The notes under the pieces were generated by a model. That model did no database searches. It was given only the letters and a program-made list of their open reading frames with translations, and had not been told where the DNA came from. Source: Neisseria sp. Marseille-Q6792 (GTDB lineage Bacteria; Pseudomonadota; Gammaproteobacteria; Burkholderiales; Neisseriaceae). Taken from it: a stretch of 64,000 bases of DNA. The stretch spans positions 744,001 through 808,000 of the forward strand of contig NZ_OW969598.1 in assembly GCF_943181435.1 (NCBI RefSeq), read 5' to 3'. Shown in pieces: positions 8,345 through 17,912 of the stretch (its first letter is position 1; the number at the start of each line of letters is the position of its first letter). Made by a program: the position numbers and the translations under genes.

Positions 8345-9502
8345 ATGAAATTCGCCACGAAAGCCATTCATTCCGGCTACGATTGCGATGAACACAACCG
8401 CGCGCTGATGCCACCGATTTATCAAAACAGTATGTTTGCGCTGCACGAAATCGGCGAAAATGTGCCTTACCGCTACTCGCGCCTGAGCAACCCGACCCGT
8501 CAGATTTTAGAAGACACCGTTGCCGATTTGGAACACGGTGCGGCAGGTTTTGCGTTTTCCAGCGGTATGGCGGGGATTGATGCCGTATGGCGTACCTTTC
8601 TGCAACCGGGCGACACCATCGTCGCGGTCGCCGATATTTACGGCGGCGCGTATGACTTATTGGTCGATGTTTATCAAAAATGGGGGGTGAACGTTGTTTT
8701 TGCCGATTTGGGCAATCCGGATAATTTGGACGAGCTGCTTAAAGCGCACAAGGTCAAACTGGTTTGGCTGGAAACGCCGTCCAATCCGCTTTTACGCTTG
8801 GTAGACATCAAAGCCCTTGCCGCGAAAGCCAAAACAGCCGGTGCGCTGGTCGGCATCGACAATACTTTTGCCACGCCGTATCTGCAACAGCCCTTGGATA
8901 TGGGTTGCGATTTTGTGTTCCATTCCGCTACCAAATATTTGTGCGGCCATTCCGACGTATTGATGGGCGTAGTCGTTGCCAAAACTAAAGAGCTGGCGCA
9001 GCCTTTGCACGACATGATGGTGCATACCGGTGCGATTGCAGGCCCGATGGACTGCTGGCTGGTGTTGCGCGGTATCAAAACACTGGCTCTGCGCATGACC
9101 GCCCATTGCCAAAACGCACTCGAAATCGCGCGCCGTTTGGAAGCCCATCCTGCCATTGAAAAAGTGTTCTATCCCGGCCTGCCGTCGCACGAACATTATG
9201 AACTGGCGAAAACACAAATGCCTAAAGGCATCGGCGGCGTGGTTACGGTTTATCTCAAAAACGACACGCGTGAAGCGGCAAATAGTGTGATTAAAAACAT
9301 GAAACTGGTCAAAATGGCTTCCAGCCTTGGCGGAGTGGAAAGTTTGGTCAACCATTGCTATTCCCAATCCCATAGCGGCGTGCCGCATGATGTGAAAATG
9401 GAAATGGGCATCAAAGTCGGCCTGATGCGTTTCTCTATCGGCATTGAAGACGTAAATGATATTTGGAACGATATTTCCACCGCATTGGATACGACTGTAT
9501 AA
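8345..9502 (+). CDS. PLP-dependent Cys/Met metabolism enzyme (cystathionine gamma-synthase or beta-lyase type)
   Basis: The 385-residue protein is a fold-type I PLP enzyme of the transsulfuration family. It shows YSRLSNPTR (phosphate binding from the neighbouring subunit), SSGMAGI, ETPSNPLLR, DNTFATPYLQ and the PLP lysine in HSATKYLCGHSDVLMG. SLGGVESL near the end is typical of gamma-synthases and gamma-lyases. It works in the methionine/cysteine pathway, but motif reading alone does not separate metB from metC, so no symbol is given. ORF extension upstream to 8174 has no homology. Confidence 0.9.
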   Translation: MKFATKAIHSGYDCDEHNRALMPPIYQNSMFALHEIGENVPYRYSRLSNPTRQILEDTVADLEHGAAGFAFSSGMAGIDAVWRTFLQPGDTIVAVADIYGGAYDLLVDVYQKWGVNVVFADLGNPDNLDELLKAHKVKLVWLETPSNPLLRLVDIKALAAKAKTAGALVGIDNTFATPYLQQPLDMGCDFVFHSATKYLCGHSDVLMGVVVAKTKELAQPLHDMMVHTGAIAGPMDCWLVLRGIKTLALRMTAHCQNALEIARRLEAHPAIEKVFYPGLPSHEHYELAKTQMPKGIGGVVTVYLKNDTREAANSVIKNMKLVKMASSLGGVESLVNHCYSQSHSGVPHDVKMEMGIKVGLMRFSIGIEDVNDIWNDISTALDTTV

Positions 9503-9512
9503 TCCATGCAAA

Positions 9513-9544
9513 ATGCCGTCTGAAACCATGGTTTCAGACGGCAT
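9513..9544. terminator. Inverted DUS pair between convergent genes
   Basis: A perfect ATGCCGTCTGAA inverted pair, extended by AACCATGGTT in the loop, sits between the rightward transsulfuration gene and the leftward hemB. It can terminate from both sides. Confidence 0.85.
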
Positions 9545-9565
9545 TTCAATTAATCCGGCCGAAAA

Positions 9566-10588
<1,023 letters not shown>

Positions 10589-10699
10589 TCAACCAATCAA
10601 ACGGACAGCAAACATCTCCGTTTGAGATTTAAAAAAACAGCCTGTACAAAAATACATTACAAAACAAAATATTAAACAAAACCAAACGCCAAAGGACAA

Positions 10700-11419
10700 T
10701 CAGTCTGATATGTTTTTCCCCGGCAGATTAAATCCTTGCAGCTCATGATTGACAACGCCTTCAACCTCTTTCGGATGATTCGTGCCGGAATCAAACAATT
10801 TCCCTCCTCTCGAATACACCTCCAACACTGAAGCTTTGCCGCTTTCCAAAACGATTTGGACATTCTCAGCCAAATTGTCTGCAACCTCTTCAAAAGAAGA
10901 TTTATCCACTTTTCTCGCATAGAACCCGTTTTCCATATCATGACGGTATCTGTCTATCGCAGATTCCCATGCCACATTTTTATCGATTGCAATAATGGCT
11001 GCCTTTGTGTGATAGCCCTGTTCTTCAAATATCGATAAAGTATTGACAGGCACATTGGGATTTCTAAAAGTTCCTTCAACAACAATATTGAATCTGTTTT
11101 TCACCGTCTCCCCAATTACACGTTCCACCATTTTATTTGAGAAATCAGACGTATATTTGGGAAAATCCCCTTTGTGATTCGCATATATTTCTTTAAAGTC
11201 AGGATGATAGATTCTGAAATCATCTCCATTGACAGGAATAACATTCCCATTCAATTCTTCTTCTACTTTTTGGATAAGGATCGATTTCCCCGACCCCGGC
11301 ATACCGCCCAAAACAATTCCCCAAGGTTTTTCTTGTGGAGTGATGCATCTGTCTTCGAGCAAGTCATTCCAAACTGCAGGAAACGCCTTTTCCACTTCAT
11401 TGTCCATACACGCCGTCAT
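10700..11419 (-). CDS. Zeta-toxin family kinase
   Basis: The 239-residue protein has a Walker A loop GGMPGSGKS (residues 38-46). The following NGDDFRIYHPDF has the layout of the substrate-binding Asp segment of zeta toxins, and VVEGTFRNP comes next. Zeta toxins phosphorylate UDP-N-acetylglucosamine and block wall synthesis. The gene starts inside the last codons of the preceding small gene (ATGA overlap), as in toxin-antitoxin pairs. The locus is more AT-rich than hemB next to it, suggesting transfer. A later ATG at 11407 is also possible. Toxic activity is inferred from the family. Confidence 0.82.
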   Translation of the reverse strand: MTACMDNEVEKAFPAVWNDLLEDRCITPQEKPWGIVLGGMPGSGKSILIQKVEEELNGNVIPVNGDDFRIYHPDFKEIYANHKGDFPKYTSDFSNKMVERVIGETVKNRFNIVVEGTFRNPNVPVNTLSIFEEQGYHTKAAIIAIDKNVAWESAIDRYRHDMENGFYARKVDKSSFEEVADNLAENVQIVLESGKASVLEVYSRGGKLFDSGTNHPKEVEGVVNHELQGFNLPGKNISD

Positions 11420-11622
11420 AATTTGTAAATCTCAAATTTTTCTTTTACCAATTTTGCAACCGCTTCATAATCAATTTCTTCCGGCGCAAGACCGTATAAT
11501 CTGTTGCGCAATCCCGCAAGAATCTTACTGTCTTCATTACGCCCTCCCGTTTGGATGACAATAAGGCCCAAAGTCTGGGAAATGCCATTCAGCAAGCTGT
11601 CTTTCTGCATCAACGTACACAT
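11416..11622 (-). CDS. Small protein upstream of and overlapping the zeta toxin; probable antitoxin
   Basis: A 68-residue acidic/basic protein (from MCTLMQKD) ends in the ATGA overlap with the zeta kinase. That position and size fit the epsilon-type antitoxin of an epsilon-zeta module. I recognise no specific motif, so the antitoxin call is by context only. The start at 11622 has a GGGG about seven bases upstream; 11610 and 11679 are alternatives. It is rich in Leu, Lys and Glu and is probably helical. Confidence 0.6.
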   Translation of the reverse strand: MCTLMQKDSLLNGISQTLGLIVIQTGGRNEDSKILAGLRNRLYGLAPEEIDYEAVAKLVKEKFEIYKL

Positions 11623-11679
11623 AAAAGCCCCAATATAAAAAAACCGACCGTAAGGATGGTCTGCAATGCCATCACTCAC

Positions 11680-11896
11680 AAACTGCCAACCCCGGCCGTC
11701 AGACTCTCCGGAGAGCAGACATTCCAGACGGCATCGGTACTCAACCGTCCACCTTTCTCAACGCTTAAACCGTTTCTTTCAAGCCGTCCAAAGTATCGGC
11801 GGCATAAACGGCACATTCCTTAACGCTCATGCCGTCTGAAGAATAGACAGCACAAGACTTCAACCGCACCAACCGTTAAAGAACAGCAATAAAAAC
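11680..11896. other. Gap with stray DUS copies, no convincing gene
   Basis: About 240 bases between the zeta module and yhbY hold one DUS at 11829-11840 and a mismatched copy near 11726 in opposite orientation, too far apart to be a normal terminator. A 21-codon leftward frame (MSVKECAVYAADTLDGLKETV) begins at 11830. It could be a relic of a longer gene but is too short to call. Confidence 0.4.
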
Positions 11897-11916
11897 AGCG
11901 GTGTCTGCACACCGCT
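11890..11916 (-). terminator. Rho-independent terminator of yhbY
   Basis: AGCGGTGT and ACACCGCT form an 8-bp stem with a CTGC loop. An A tract on the plus strand gives a T tract in the leftward transcript. It lies directly after the yhbY stop. Confidence 0.8.
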
Positions 11917-11923
11917 TCCAAAG

Positions 11924-12208
11924 TCAGGCTTCGATATTCTTACGCCACAATACCAAAAGTTTTCCGATATGCTGAACCAGTTGCGCATCAACCGCCTCAC
12001 ATAAGGCATTGCAGATTTCGATGCGTTCGGCACGGTCGTCGCCGAACACGCGCACCTTAATCAACTCGTGCGCCGTCAGCGCGGCATCGGTTTCCCTGAT
12101 GACGGAATCCGTCAGGCCCTGTTGTCCGACCATCACGACGGGATTCAAATGATGCGCGCGCGCTTTCAATTCCAAAATTTCTTTGGTATTTAATTTTGTA
12201 TCAGTCAT
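11924..12208 (-). CDS. yhbY: YhbY-family ribosome-assembly RNA-binding protein (CRM domain)
   Basis: The 94-residue protein is a single CRS1/YhbY (CRM) domain. Signature stretches are LKARAHHLNPVVMVGQQGLT, VIRETDAALTAHELIKVRV and a GxxLVLWR-type ending. YhbY associates with pre-50S ribosomal particles. The start at 12208 is chosen because homology begins with MTDTKLNTKEILELKA. It diverges from rlmE, a 23S rRNA methyltransferase, with about 110 bases of shared promoter region, as in many proteobacteria. Confidence 0.93.
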   Translation of the reverse strand: MTDTKLNTKEILELKARAHHLNPVVMVGQQGLTDSVIRETDAALTAHELIKVRVFGDDRAERIEICNALCEAVDAQLVQHIGKLLVLWRKNIEA

Positions 12209-12316
12209 TTTCCTAGTGCTTGAACCATAAAGAATAATGACCCATTGTACGCGATTTGGCGCAGCAGGGGCAAAATTAACGTACAATAGGTCGTTTCCAT
12301 TCCAACCCCGACCATT

Positions 12317-12937
12317 ATGGCCTCACGTTCCAAATCCTCAAAAGCGTGGCTGCACGAACACGTCAACGATCACTATGTCCACATGGCGCAAAAAGACGGC
12401 TACCGCGCCCGTGCCGCATACAAACTATTGGAAATTAACGAAAAAGACAAACTAATCAAACCCGGAACCATATTGGCGGATTTAGGCAGCGCACCGGGAA
12501 GCTGGTCGCAGGTCGCTGCCAAGCTGGCCGGCCCTTCCGGCGCGGTATTCGCTTTGGACATCCTGCCCATGGAAGCCGTAAACGGCGTATCCTTTATTCA
12601 AGGCGACTTCAGGGAAAACGACGTCTTAGCACAATTTGAAACCTTATTAAACAACCGCCCCCTGGATCTTGTAATTTGCGATATGGCACCCAATATGTCG
12701 GGAAACGCCGTAAGCGATCAGGCACGCAGCCTCTATCTGTGCGAATTGGCCCTTGACTTTGCCTCGCAACACCTGAAAACAGGCGGCAGCTTTTTAGTCA
12801 AAGTCTTTCAGGGAGCAGGCTATCAGGAATACATGGCAGCCATGCGCGAAATTTTCGGCACGGTGCAGACGCGCAAACCCGAAGCCTCGCGCAATCGCTC
12901 CAGTGAGATTTATTTATTGGGCAAAAATAAACGCTGA
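12317..12937 (+). CDS. rlmE: 23S rRNA 2'-O-ribose uridine methyltransferase RlmE (FtsJ/RrmJ)
   Basis: RlmE methylates the ribose of U2552 in 23S rRNA of the 50S subunit. The 206-residue length is typical. It shows the SAM loop DLGSAPGSWSQVA, the catalytic K-D-K-E positions (RAAYKLLEI, CDMAPNMSG, LVKVFQG) and the C-terminal RKPEASRNRSSEIYL. It is followed 63 bases later by ftsH, the classical rlmE-ftsH pair. Confidence 0.97.
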   Translation: MASRSKSSKAWLHEHVNDHYVHMAQKDGYRARAAYKLLEINEKDKLIKPGTILADLGSAPGSWSQVAAKLAGPSGAVFALDILPMEAVNGVSFIQGDFRENDVLAQFETLLNNRPLDLVICDMAPNMSGNAVSDQARSLYLCELALDFASQHLKTGGSFLVKVFQGAGYQEYMAAMREIFGTVQTRKPEASRNRSSEIYLLGKNKR

Positions 12938-13000
12938 CAATACAGGCGGCGTGTTTTACAATCATTTCCGTTTTACACCTCAATTATGGAGCCTTGCTAA

Positions 13001-14968
13001 GTGGGGAATACCTTTAAATCAATCCTTGTCTGGGTCGCCTTGGGTATCGGTCTGATGGCTGCGTTCAACGCTTTAGACGGTAAAAAAGAAGACAACGGGC
13101 AAATCGAATATTCTCAGTTCATCCAACAGGTCAACAACGGCGAAGTATCCGGCGTCAACATCGAAGGATCCGTCGTCAGCGGCTACCTGATTAAAGGCGA
13201 GCGCACCGACAAAAGCACCTTCTTCACCAACGCGCCTTTGGACGACAACCTAATTAAAACACTGCTCGACAAAAACGTCCGCGTAAAAGTAACGCCGGAA
13301 GAAAAACCGAGCGCGCTGGCTGCCCTATTTTACAGCCTGCTGCCCGTCCTGCTGCTGATTGGCGCATGGTTCTACTTCATGCGTATGCAGACGGGCGGCG
13401 GCGGAAAAGGCGGCGCATTCTCATTCGGCAAAAGCCGTGCGCGCCTGCTGGATAAAGATGCCAACAAAGTGACCTTTGCCGATGTCGCCGGCTGCGACGA
13501 AGCCAAAGAAGAAGTGCAGGAAATCGTCGATTACCTGAAAGCGCCAAACCGCTATCAAAGCCTGGGTGGTCGCGTGCCGCGCGGCATCCTGCTGGCGGGC
13601 AGCCCTGGTACGGGTAAAACCCTGCTGGCAAAAGCCATTGCAGGCGAAGCCGGTGTGCCGTTCTTCAGCATTTCAGGTTCTGACTTTGTCGAAATGTTTG
13701 TCGGTGTCGGTGCAAGCCGCGTCCGCGATATGTTCGAGCAGGCGAAGAAAAATGCGCCCTGTATTATCTTTATCGACGAAATTGACGCGGTAGGCCGCCA
13801 ACGCGGTGCAGGTTTGGGCGGCGGCAACGACGAGCGCGAGCAAACATTAAACCAATTGTTGGTGGAAATGGACGGTTTTGAGAGCAACCAAACCGTCATC
13901 GTCATTGCGGCAACCAACCGTCCCGACGTACTCGATCCGGCATTGCAGCGGCCCGGCCGCTTCGACCGCCAAGTGGTCGTCCCCCTGCCGGACATTCGTG
14001 GGCGCGAACAGATTTTGAACGTCCATTCTAAAAAAGTGCCTTTGGACGAATCTGTGGATTTATTGTCCCTCGCGCGCGGCACGCCGGGTTTTTCCGGCGC
14101 GGATTTGGCGAACTTGGTCAACGAAGCCGCCCTGTTTGCCGGCCGCCGCAACAAAGTCAAAGTCGATCAAAGCGATTTTGAAGACGCCAAAGACAAAATC
14201 TATATGGGTCCCGAACGACGCAGCATGGTCATGCACGAAGACGAAAAACGCGCAACGGCGTATCATGAGTCCGGACACGCGATTGTTGCCGAAAGCCTGC
14301 CCTTTACCGACCCCGTCCACAAAGTAACCATTATGCCGCGCGGACGCGCATTGGGTCTGACCTGGCAGCTTCCTGAACGCGACCGCATCAGTATGTATAA
14401 AGATCAGTTGTTGAGCCAGCTCTCCATCCTGTTCGGCGGACGGATTGCCGAAGACATCTTCGTCGGACGCATCTCCACCGGCGCATCAAACGACTTTGAA
14501 CGCGCAACCCAAATGGCGCGCGAAATGGTAACGCGCTACGGCATGAGCGACAAAATGGGCGTGATGGTTTATGCGGAAAACGAAGGCGAAGTCTTCTTGG
14601 GACGCAGCGTAACCCGTTCGCAAAACATTTCCGAAAAAACGCAACAGGACATCGATGCGGAAATCCGCCGGATTTTGGACGAGCAATATCAGGTTGCCTA
14701 CAAAATCCTCGATGAAAACCGCGACAAGATGGAAACGATGTGCAAAGCCCTGATGGAATGGGAAACCATCGACCGCGATCAGGTACTGGAAATTATGGCG
14801 GGCAAACAACCCAGTCCGCCCAAGGATTACAGCCACAACCTGCGCGAGAATGCGGACGCGGCGGAAGATAACGCACCGCACGCTCCGGCTCGGGAAGAAA
14901 CCGAAGCACCTGCTCCGGCAGACACCGCTTCGACAGAGTCCGAGCAGCAGCCTGAAAACAAGGCTTAA
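13001..14968 (+). CDS. ftsH: ATP-dependent zinc metalloprotease FtsH
   Basis: FtsH is the membrane-anchored AAA+ protease that degrades unassembled membrane proteins and some regulators. The 655-residue chain has two N-terminal membrane helices (about 5-22 and 103-124), a Walker A loop GSPGTGKT near residue 201, Walker [12 protein letters not shown] and the second region of homology ending RPGRFDR. The zinc motif HESGH is at 422-426. The tail is rich in Ala, Pro and Glu. Translation starts at GTG 13001, with GGAG nine bases upstream. Confidence 0.97.
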   Translation: MGNTFKSILVWVALGIGLMAAFNALDGKKEDNGQIEYSQFIQQVNNGEVSGVNIEGSVVSGYLIKGERTDKSTFFTNAPLDDNLIKTLLDKNVRVKVTPEEKPSALAALFYSLLPVLLLIGAWFYFMRMQTGGGGKGGAFSFGKSRARLLDKDANKVTFADVAGCDEAKEEVQEIVDYLKAPNRYQSLGGRVPRGILLAGSPGTGKTLLAKAIAGEAGVPFFSISGSDFVEMFVGVGASRVRDMFEQAKKNAPCIIFIDEIDAVGRQRGAGLGGGNDEREQTLNQLLVEMDGFESNQTVIVIAATNRPDVLDPALQRPGRFDRQVVVPLPDIRGREQILNVHSKKVPLDESVDLLSLARGTPGFSGADLANLVNEAALFAGRRNKVKVDQSDFEDAKDKIYMGPERRSMVMHEDEKRATAYHESGHAIVAESLPFTDPVHKVTIMPRGRALGLTWQLPERDRISMYKDQLLSQLSILFGGRIAEDIFVGRISTGASNDFERATQMAREMVTRYGMSDKMGVMVYAENEGEVFLGRSVTRSQNISEKTQQDIDAEIRRILDEQYQVAYKILDENRDKMETMCKALMEWETIDRDQVLEIMAGKQPSPPKDYSHNLRENADAAEDNAPHAPAREETEAPAPADTASTESEQQPENKA

Positions 14969-14980
14969 CTCCCCGAACAA

Positions 14981-15006
14981 ACGGCAGCCCGCAAGCTGCC
15001 GTTTTC
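14981..15006 (+). terminator. Rho-independent terminator of ftsH
   Basis: ACGGCAGC and GCTGCCGT form an 8-bp stem followed by TTTT, 13 bases after the ftsH stop. A diverging DUS pair (15017-15028 and 15040-15051) follows and could form a second hairpin. Confidence 0.85.
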
Positions 15007-15016
15007 CCATCCTGTT

Positions 15017-15051
15017 TTCAGACGGCATTTTCTCGCTCAATGCCGTCTGAA
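15017..15051. repeat. Inverted DUS pair after ftsH
   Basis: TTCAGACGGCAT then ATGCCGTCTGAA, 11 bases apart, can pair. It directly follows a separate intrinsic terminator, so here it may mainly be an uptake signal. Confidence 0.8.
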
Positions 15052-15086
15052 ACGCAAAAGCCGTATCGGTTTTTGCGAATCTGCGA

Positions 15087-15150
15087 TATGGCGGTTTAAA
15101 TTGAAATCAGAACGGACAAGGCTGTACCGGTTTAAAATTAAACCGCTATA
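15087..15150. mobile_element. Internally deleted Correia element (mini-CREE remnant)
   Basis: The 64-base block starts TATGGCGGTTTAAATTG and ends AAACCGCTATA. Its outer parts match the two ends of the full Correia element at 43647 (AAATCAG-GACAAGGC on one side, GCTGTACCGGTTTAAA on the other), but the roughly 90-base centre is missing. It is therefore a pair of Correia ends fused at GGC. It lies just before ratA, and its right end creates TATAAT at 15147-15152. Confidence 0.7.
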
Positions 15151-15183
15151 ATACCGCCCTTCAAATACACGCCCGCATTGGTG

Positions 15184-15621
15184 ATGCCTGTGAAAAAAGT
15201 TGAAAAAAACATCTTGGTGCTGCACGGCGCGGACAAAATGTTCGAGCTGGTCGATAAGGTTGAAGACTATCCGCACTTTCTACCGTGGTACAGCAAGACC
15301 GAGGTCATCGGGCGTAGCGGCAACGAACTGAAGGCGCGGCTGTTTATGGACTATATGCACGTGCGCCAATCATTCGCCACGCACAACCGCAACATACCCG
15401 GCAAGGAAATCCGTATGGATTTGCTTGACGGCCCGTTCAAAACCCTGCGCGGGACATGGAAGTTCATCGATTTGGGCGACGATATGTGCAAAATCGAATT
15501 CAAGCTTGAATACGATTTTTCCAATGCCGTCTTATCCGCCTTAATTTCCCCCGTATTCAGCCACCTTTCCTCCACATTGGTCGAAGCGTTCGTCAAAGAG
15601 GCAGACCGCCGTTATGCTTGA
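15184..15621 (+). CDS. ratA: RatA/COQ10-like START-domain protein
   Basis: The 145-residue protein is a SRPBCC/START-fold member. [18 protein letters not shown] near the N-terminus and the [16 protein letters not shown] helix near the end are typical of RatA (YfjG) and Coq10. E. coli RatA was reported to block 70S assembly, while Coq10 homologues bind ubiquinone; which role applies here is unknown. TTG 15178, ATG 15184 and GTG 15190 are all possible starts and no clear ribosome site decides. It overlaps rnfH by eight bases, the conserved pair. Confidence 0.88.
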   Translation: MPVKKVEKNILVLHGADKMFELVDKVEDYPHFLPWYSKTEVIGRSGNELKARLFMDYMHVRQSFATHNRNIPGKEIRMDLLDGPFKTLRGTWKFIDLGDDMCKIEFKLEYDFSNAVLSALISPVFSHLSSTLVEAFVKEADRRYA

Positions 15622-15892
15622 AATTGAAATCGTGTACGGACTGTCTGACAAGCAGGTTTTGAAAAACATGCAAGTCGAGGAAGGAACCCGTATCCGTGCG
15701 GCCGCACTGAAAAGCGGTTTGGACGAAATCTTTACAGACCTCGACCTGCATTCCGCCCCCTTGGGTATTTTCGGCAAAGCCGTCAAGGACGACACGCCGC
15801 TGCGCGACGGCGACCGCATCGAAGTGTACCGCCCGCTATTGATCGATCCCAAAGAAGCGCGCCGCAAACGCATTCAAAATCAAGAAGAATAA
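15614..15892 (+). CDS. rnfH: RnfH-family ubiquitin-like protein
   Basis: The 92-residue RnfH (UPF0125) protein has a beta-grasp fold, with [43 protein letters not shown] and a basic tail of Arg-Arg-Lys. Function is not established beyond association with rnf or ratA loci. It overlaps the end of ratA, implying translational coupling. Confidence 0.92.
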   Translation: MLEIEIVYGLSDKQVLKNMQVEEGTRIRAAALKSGLDEIFTDLDLHSAPLGIFGKAVKDDTPLRDGDRIEVYRPLLIDPKEARRKRIQNQEE

Positions 15893-15894
15893 CC

Positions 15895-15921
15895 ATGCCG
15901 TCTGAAGCCTTCAGACGGCAT
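15895..15921. terminator. Inverted DUS pair after rnfH
   Basis: A perfect 12-mer inverted pair with a three-base loop lies two bases after the rnfH stop. It likely ends the ratA-rnfH transcript, though no strong T tract follows. Confidence 0.8.
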
Positions 15922-15944
15922 TCGACAGAAACACGGAAAATATC

Positions 15945-16523
15945 ATGTCAAACAAAATCAAAATGGTTGTCGGCTTGGGCAACCCGGGCAAAGAATACGA
16001 ACAGACCCGACACAATGCAGGCTTTTGGTTCCTCGACGAACTGGCTTGGAAGTGGAAGGCTTCGTTTAAAGAAGAAAAAAAATTCTTCGGCGAAGTCGCC
16101 CGTGCCGCCCTGCCCGACGGCGATGTCTGGCTGCTCAAGCCGACCACGTTCATGAACCGTTCCGGACAGGCGGTTGCCGCCCTTGCGCAGTTCTACAAAA
16201 TCAAACCCGAAGAAATCCTCGTCGTCCACGACGAACTCGACATTCCCTGCGGACGGATCAAATTCAAACTCGGCGGCGGAAACGGCGGACACAACGGCTT
16301 GAAAGACATTCAGGCACGGCTCAGCACGGCCGACTATTACCGCCTGCGCCTCGGTATCGACCACCCGGGCGACCGCAACCTCGTCGTCGGCTATGTCCTG
16401 AACAAACCTAGTGCGGAACACCGCCAACAGATTGACGATGCCATCGCCAAATCCCTGCAAGCCATACCCGACATCATTTCCGGCAAATGGGAAGAAGCAA
16501 CACGTTTCCTGCACAGCAAATGA
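15945..16523 (+). CDS. pth: Peptidyl-tRNA hydrolase
   Basis: Pth releases tRNA from stalled peptidyl-tRNA. The 192-residue protein has [20 protein letters not shown] at the N-terminus, which includes the catalytic histidine. It also has [34 protein letters not shown] and [10 protein letters not shown]. It is essential in bacteria. It lies between two inverted DUS pairs and appears to be its own unit. Confidence 0.97.
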   Translation: MSNKIKMVVGLGNPGKEYEQTRHNAGFWFLDELAWKWKASFKEEKKFFGEVARAALPDGDVWLLKPTTFMNRSGQAVAALAQFYKIKPEEILVVHDELDIPCGRIKFKLGGGNGGHNGLKDIQARLSTADYYRLRLGIDHPGDRNLVVGYVLNKPSAEHRQQIDDAIAKSLQAIPDIISGKWEEATRFLHSK

Positions 16524-16527
16524 CCCA

Positions 16528-16556
16528 ATGCCGTCTGAAGCCCTTTCAGACGGCAT
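16528..16556. terminator. Inverted DUS pair after pth
   Basis: A perfect DUS inverted pair begins four bases after the pth stop and ends 26 bases before the next start. Confidence 0.8.
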
Positions 16557-16582
16557 TCCCGCCATCAGCGAGAACCCGCACT

Positions 16583-16789
16583 ATGTCCGAACTCAACCGG
16601 CTCATCCAAACCGAATCCGTTGCCGTCATTGAAGAAACTTTAAATTTTCTGCTCTACGAATGCAGCATAGACGATGCCCCCACCGCCGAAGAAATTGCCA
16701 TTTGGCGCGACATGCTGGCCGCACGCGGCAGAAAATTCCTGCGCCTGTCCAAAATCTGCCAAACGTGGCTGGACGAGGAGGCGGCATGA
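16583..16789 (+). CDS. Small hypothetical protein
   Basis: A 68-residue protein (MSELNRLIQTESVAVIEE...), acidic and predicted mostly helical, with no signal peptide or motif I recognise. The frame is supported by the ATGA overlap of its stop with the start of the next gene, which indicates a two-gene operon. Homology to a known family is not apparent to me. Confidence 0.7.
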   Translation: MSELNRLIQTESVAVIEETLNFLLYECSIDDAPTAEEIAIWRDMLAARGRKFLRLSKICQTWLDEEAA

Positions 16790-17148
16790 ATCTGCCGCGC
16801 AACCGCTTTATCCTACTCTCGGCATTGTGGTTTGCAGGCAGCATTTACTCGCTGCTTTTCAAAGCTGCCGAAACCGCGCCGCCGCCTTTTCCACATTTTG
16901 ACAAAGTGGCGCACCTCGCCCTGTTTTTCGCACAAATCTGGCTTCTGACCAAAGCATTCAGAACCGACAACCGCCCCATCCCCTATCGCAGCCTGATGGT
17001 CTTTGCCCTCTGTTTCGCCGTAGTCAGCGAATGCGCGCAGGAGTGGCTGACCGAAACCCGAACCGGCAGTCTGGGCGACATCTTTGCCGACCTGACGGGT
17101 GCATTGCTCGCACTCTTTGCCGCACGTTCCGCCAACCGCCCGGGATGA
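16786..17148 (+). CDS. VanZ-like small membrane protein
   Basis: A 120-residue protein with about four hydrophobic segments. It has the layout and motifs of VanZ-like proteins: [11 protein letters not shown], where the DKxxH pattern is typical, then a central [29 protein letters not shown]. VanZ-like proteins are found in many genomes without a known role. A GAGG lies six bases before the ATG. It is translationally coupled to the small gene upstream. Confidence 0.8.
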   Translation: MNLPRNRFILLSALWFAGSIYSLLFKAAETAPPPFPHFDKVAHLALFFAQIWLLTKAFRTDNRPIPYRSLMVFALCFAVVSECAQEWLTETRTGSLGDIFADLTGALLALFAARSANRPG

Positions 17149-17239
17149 CTCTTCCCAAATAAAGAATATTTTTCATACAGCCTTGAAGTTTTTCCTCCAG
17201 CCACCATTTGCAAAAAAATTCTTAACGAAAGGAAAACCC

Positions 17240-17749
17240 ATGATTATCCTGCACACCAACAAAGGCGACATCAAAATCGAACTCGATTTCGACAAAGCCC
17301 CCGTTACCGCCAAAAACTTTGAACAATACGTCAAAGACGGCTTCTACGACGGCGTAATCTTCCACCGCGTCATCAAAGGCTTCATGATTCAAGGCGGCGG
17401 CATGGATGAAAACATGAACGAAAAAGAAACGCGCGATCCGATTCAAAACGAAGCGTCCAACGGCCTGCCCAACGATAAATACACCATCGCCATGGCACGC
17501 ACTTCCGACCCCCATTCCGCCAGTGCGCAATTCTTCATCAACACTGCCGACAATGCCTTCCTCAACCACCGCTCCAAAGAAATGTACGGCAGAACCGTCG
17601 TACAAGACTGGGGTTACGCCGTATTCGGCAAGGTAGTCGACGGTTTTGACGCTGTCGACGCCATCGAAGGTGTATCCACCAAACGCCACGGCTACCATGA
17701 TGATGTTCCGACCGAACCTGTCATCATTATCAAAGCCGAAGCCGTATAA
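17240..17749 (+). CDS. ppiB: Peptidyl-prolyl cis-trans isomerase B (cyclophilin)
   Basis: The 169-residue cytosolic cyclophilin catalyses proline isomerisation. Family motifs are visible: [16 protein letters not shown] (catalytic Arg and Phe region), [17 protein letters not shown] and [12 protein letters not shown]. There is no signal peptide, so it is the PpiB rather than the PpiA form. GAAAGGAAAA precedes the ATG at 17240; the longer frame to 17099 lacks homology. Confidence 0.95.
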   Translation: MIILHTNKGDIKIELDFDKAPVTAKNFEQYVKDGFYDGVIFHRVIKGFMIQGGGMDENMNEKETRDPIQNEASNGLPNDKYTIAMARTSDPHSASAQFFINTADNAFLNHRSKEMYGRTVVQDWGYAVFGKVVDGFDAVDAIEGVSTKRHGYHDDVPTEPVIIIKAEAV

Positions 17750-17762
17750 ACCGATAATCCGG

Positions 17763-17793
17763 AAGCAGCCTGCATAAAAGGCTGCTTTTTTTG
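17763..17793 (+). terminator. Rho-independent terminator of ppiB
   Basis: AAGCAGCC and GGCTGCTT form an 8-bp stem followed by seven T bases, just after the ppiB stop. A DUS pair at 17795-17832 follows with a wider loop. Confidence 0.9.
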
Positions 17794-17794
17794 T

Positions 17795-17832
17795 TTCAGA
17801 CGGCATAAAATCCAAGCACATATGCCGTCTGA
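17795..17832. repeat. Inverted DUS pair after ppiB
   Basis: TTCAGACGGCAT and ATGCCGTCTGAA are 14 bases apart, facing outward. It follows a true intrinsic terminator and precedes the mutase promoter. Confidence 0.8.
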
Positions 17833-17912
17833 ACACTTCCCGCAGACCTTCGGACAATGTTGCAACGTGTTAAAATAGTCTCCTTTCCTGAAACCACAAC
17901 AAGGAAACCATC

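Noticed and set aside
7936..8345. Zinc-responsive Zur box upstream of folE2
   Set aside because: I looked for the TGTTAT-ATAACA type palindrome between folE2 and the next gene and found none convincing.
11551..11823. 90-codon rightward frame opposite the putative antitoxin
   Set aside because: No motif or ribosome site; the leftward gene is coupled to the zeta kinase.
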